The position numbers and the translations under genes are program-made. A DNA stretch of 8,127 nt, from contig JAEEUY010000213.1 of assembly GCA_016290715.1 (NCBI GenBank), positions 1-8,127 on the forward strand. Reading direction: 5' to 3'. Source of the stretch: Bacteroidales bacterium. GTDB taxonomy: Bacteria > Bacteroidota > Bacteroidia > Bacteroidales > WCHB1-69. Below, in pieces: positions 7,286 to 8,127 of the stretch. The notes below the pieces were generated by a model that saw nothing but the letters and a program-made list of their open reading frames with translations, made no database searches and had not been told where the DNA came from. Every line of letters starts with the position of its first letter. The first letter of the stretch is position 1.

Positions 7286-7651
7286 TTACAGAATTCCCAC
7301 CCAGCCGAATTTATGGGCTAACTCCTTGAGCAGGTTGTGGTCGGCGACTGGAATGGTCAGCTTGATGGTTTCTTTTCTGTTTCTGCGTTCTGCAATATTG
7401 GCCATGTCCATGTTATACTGGTTTTGCAGATTCATCCATAATTCGACAGGGATTCCCAACGCCTTTTCCAAAGCTACTGCAACATTCAGGGAGACCGGAC
7501 GTTTCCCGTTGATGGTCTCACTAATGATGGAAGCTTTGATGCCAGTTTGTGTAGCGAGCTGCTTCTGAGTCATTTTGCGTTCTCGCAACTCATCTTTTAT
7601 CAATTCACCCGGATGAGTGGCCCAATGGGGCGTTAATTCATTTTTATTCAT
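7286..7651 (-). CDS. higA: HigA-like antitoxin, XRE-family DNA-binding protein
   Basis: A 121-residue protein opening with the HPGELIKDEL segment (13-22) typical of the HigA antidote family. A helix-turn-helix of the XRE/Cro type follows: MTQKQLATQTGI (27-38) as first and turn helices, then KASIISETINGKRP (39-52) as recognition helix. The tail (about 60-121) is longer than the minimal HigA and ends with a leucine/lysine-rich segment of unknown role. HigA proteins neutralise HigB by direct binding and repress their own operon. Here the gene lies after the toxin gene, the usual higBA order. Its ATG overlaps the toxin stop by 8 nt (7644-7651), indicating translational coupling. The family call is strong. 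Pairing with the adjacent toxin is inferred from order and overlap. Confidence 0.9.
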   Translation of the reverse strand: MNKNELTPHWATHPGELIKDELRERKMTQKQLATQTGIKASIISETINGKRPVSLNVAVALEKALGIPVELWMNLQNQYNMDMANIAERRNRKETIKLTIPVADHNLLKELAHKFGWVGIL

Positions 7652-7961
7652 AATGTTTCAATATTTCAAAAATTAAAGCATTTACTACAATCCCGCAGTT
7701 ATCTGCAGAGCTATAAAAAAACAGACGGTACTGATCATTTATCCATACCGCATCAACGCCATTCAAATCACCTTTCTTCTTTTCATAATGTAATGATTGG
7801 ATAAGAAACAATGACTCCAATCGAGGAGCAGCCTTAATATAGTTCACCACTTTAATATACTTCTTTATAATAGTTTGTGGTAATTTCTTGTATTTCTTAT
7901 TATTAGTCTCTCCGAGTAAGTAAAGCTCTTCCAAAGCTTCATCATCAAATTCGATGTTCAT
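7644..7961 (-). CDS. higB: HigB-like toxin, RelE/ParE superfamily
   Basis: A 105-residue basic protein. Its central and C-terminal parts match HigB-type RelE-fold toxins: KYKKLP (23-28), a helix rich in K and I (30-44), LHYEKKKGDL (57-66) and WINDQYRLFF (73-82), the usual (R/W)INDQYR strand. Members of this family cut mRNA on the translating ribosome. The basic and aromatic residues K61-K63, Y78 and R79 are candidates for RNA contact. Length is near the family norm and no residues are evidently missing, so the toxin looks intact. It is the first gene of the pair and its stop overlaps the antitoxin start. A -7-like box and a palindrome lie just upstream, consistent with an autoregulated promoter. 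Ribosome-dependent RNase activity is inferred from the family, not shown by the sequence. Confidence 0.88.
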   Translation of the reverse strand: MNIEFDDEALEELYLLGETNNKKYKKLPQTIIKKYIKVVNYIKAAPRLESLFLIQSLHYEKKKGDLNGVDAVWINDQYRLFFYSSADNCGIVVNALIFEILKHYE

Positions 7962-7971
7962 AGGAATAGTA

Positions 7972-7981
7972 GAAATATTTC
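7972..7981. promoter_or_regulatory. Candidate HigA operator palindrome
   Basis: GAAATATTTC is a perfect 10-nt palindrome lying between the -7-like box and the toxin ATG, near the expected transcription start. An XRE-family antitoxin bound here would block initiation. A second perfect palindrome, TAATATTA (7994-8001), touches the outer edge of the -7 box. Both are A/T-rich, so chance occurrence is possible. Confidence 0.3.
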
Positions 7982-7987
7982 AGGCAG

Positions 7988-7995
7988 CAAAGATA
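7988..7995 (-). promoter_or_regulatory. Candidate Bacteroidota -7 promoter box for the toxin-antitoxin operon
   Basis: The minus strand reads TATCTTTG, matching TAnnTTTG, 26 nt before the toxin ATG at 7961. A -33 TTTG is not seen at the expected distance. The position, right before the first gene of the operon and overlapping palindromic sequence, is the main support. Confidence 0.45.
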
Positions 7996-8051
7996 ATATT
8001 AAATCTTGAATAATTATCATTTTTGCGAATTTTATTTTTTGTCAAAAGAAA

Positions 8052-8081
8052 TGGGGCAAACCTGCACACAGATTTACCCCA
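8052..8081 (-). terminator. Rho-independent terminator of the gene entering from the right edge
   Basis: Read on the minus strand, arms TGGGGTAAA and TTTGCCCCA form a 9-bp stem (one G-U wobble) around a 12-nt loop, followed directly by a T-rich run (TTTCTTTT, 8051-8044). On the plus strand the wobble becomes a C-A mismatch and no T-run follows closely, so the terminator is directional. It begins 21 nt after the stop codon of the partial gene at 8103-8127. Confidence 0.8.
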
Positions 8082-8102
8082 AGTTTTCAGATTTCAATAC
8101 CC

Positions 8103-8127
8103 CTAATCGCGGACACAACGGACTGAA
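8103..8127 (-). CDS. C-terminal tail of a probable FISUMP-domain (Fibrobacter succinogenes major paralogous) protein, truncated by window edge
   Basis: Only seven complete codons and the stop are in the window: S-V-R-C-V-R-D followed by TAG at 8105-8103, minus strand. The ending (G/Y)-(F/Y)-S-V-R-C-V-(R/K)-D is the usual terminus of the Fibrobacter succinogenes major paralogous domain, a secreted or surface domain frequent in Bacteroidota and related to formylglycine-generating-enzyme-like folds. The frame is supported by the terminator 21 nt downstream on the same strand. The tail is short, so the assignment rests on pattern memory and a chance match remains possible. The function is not known. 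Confidence 0.6.

Overview
The window looks like a piece of a Bacteroidota chromosome, probably order Bacteroidales. Two encoded proteins end in type IX secretion system (T9SS) type A sorting domains. One has a tandem cysteine-repeat array and one a GCTDP...DGSC motif, both common in secreted proteins of this phylum. The right edge carries a C-terminal tail (SVRCVRD-stop) like that of Fibrobacter succinogenes major paralogous (FISUMP) domain proteins. Three upstream regions contain TAnnTTTG boxes of the Bacteroidota -7 type. Intergenic regions are AT-rich and Shine-Dalgarno sequences are mostly absent.

Left part (1-2283, plus strand): a tightly packed, probably co-transcribed trio. It holds the 3' end of a dihydrolipoyl dehydrogenase gene, a small retropepsin-like aspartic protease gene 11 nt downstream, and an acetyl-CoA hydrolase/transferase family gene (4-hydroxybutyrate or butyrate CoA-transferase type, catalytic Glu238 conserved) 17 nt further on. 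The two enzymes suggest anaerobic 2-oxoacid or short-chain-acid metabolism linked through acyl-CoA. The role of the protease between them is unknown.

Middle part (2335-5875): two divergent envelope genes share a 133-nt AT-rich intergenic region. On the minus strand is a lipoprotein of the TM1410/GH114 (endo-alpha-1,4-polygalactosaminidase-like) family. On the plus strand is an 811-residue T9SS cargo protein with about seven repeats of 48-49 residues in which the usual cysteine pair has been lost unevenly.

Right part (6007-8127, minus strand): a HigB-like toxin gene and a HigA-like antitoxin gene overlap by 8 nt. They are followed after only 22 nt by a secreted, probably beta-propeller T9SS protein, possibly in the same transcript. 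Upstream of the toxin gene are a candidate -7 box and a palindrome that could be the autoregulatory operator. Beyond that, a clear minus-strand hairpin terminator closes a gene of which only the last seven codons are visible.

No RNA gene, CRISPR array, insertion sequence or prophage was seen, and no complete unknown defence system is evident. The least ordinary signals are the cysteine-swapped repeat array, the toxin-antitoxin pair joined to a T9SS cargo gene, and the protease gene inside a metabolic operon. All intergenic gaps are shorter than 300 nt.
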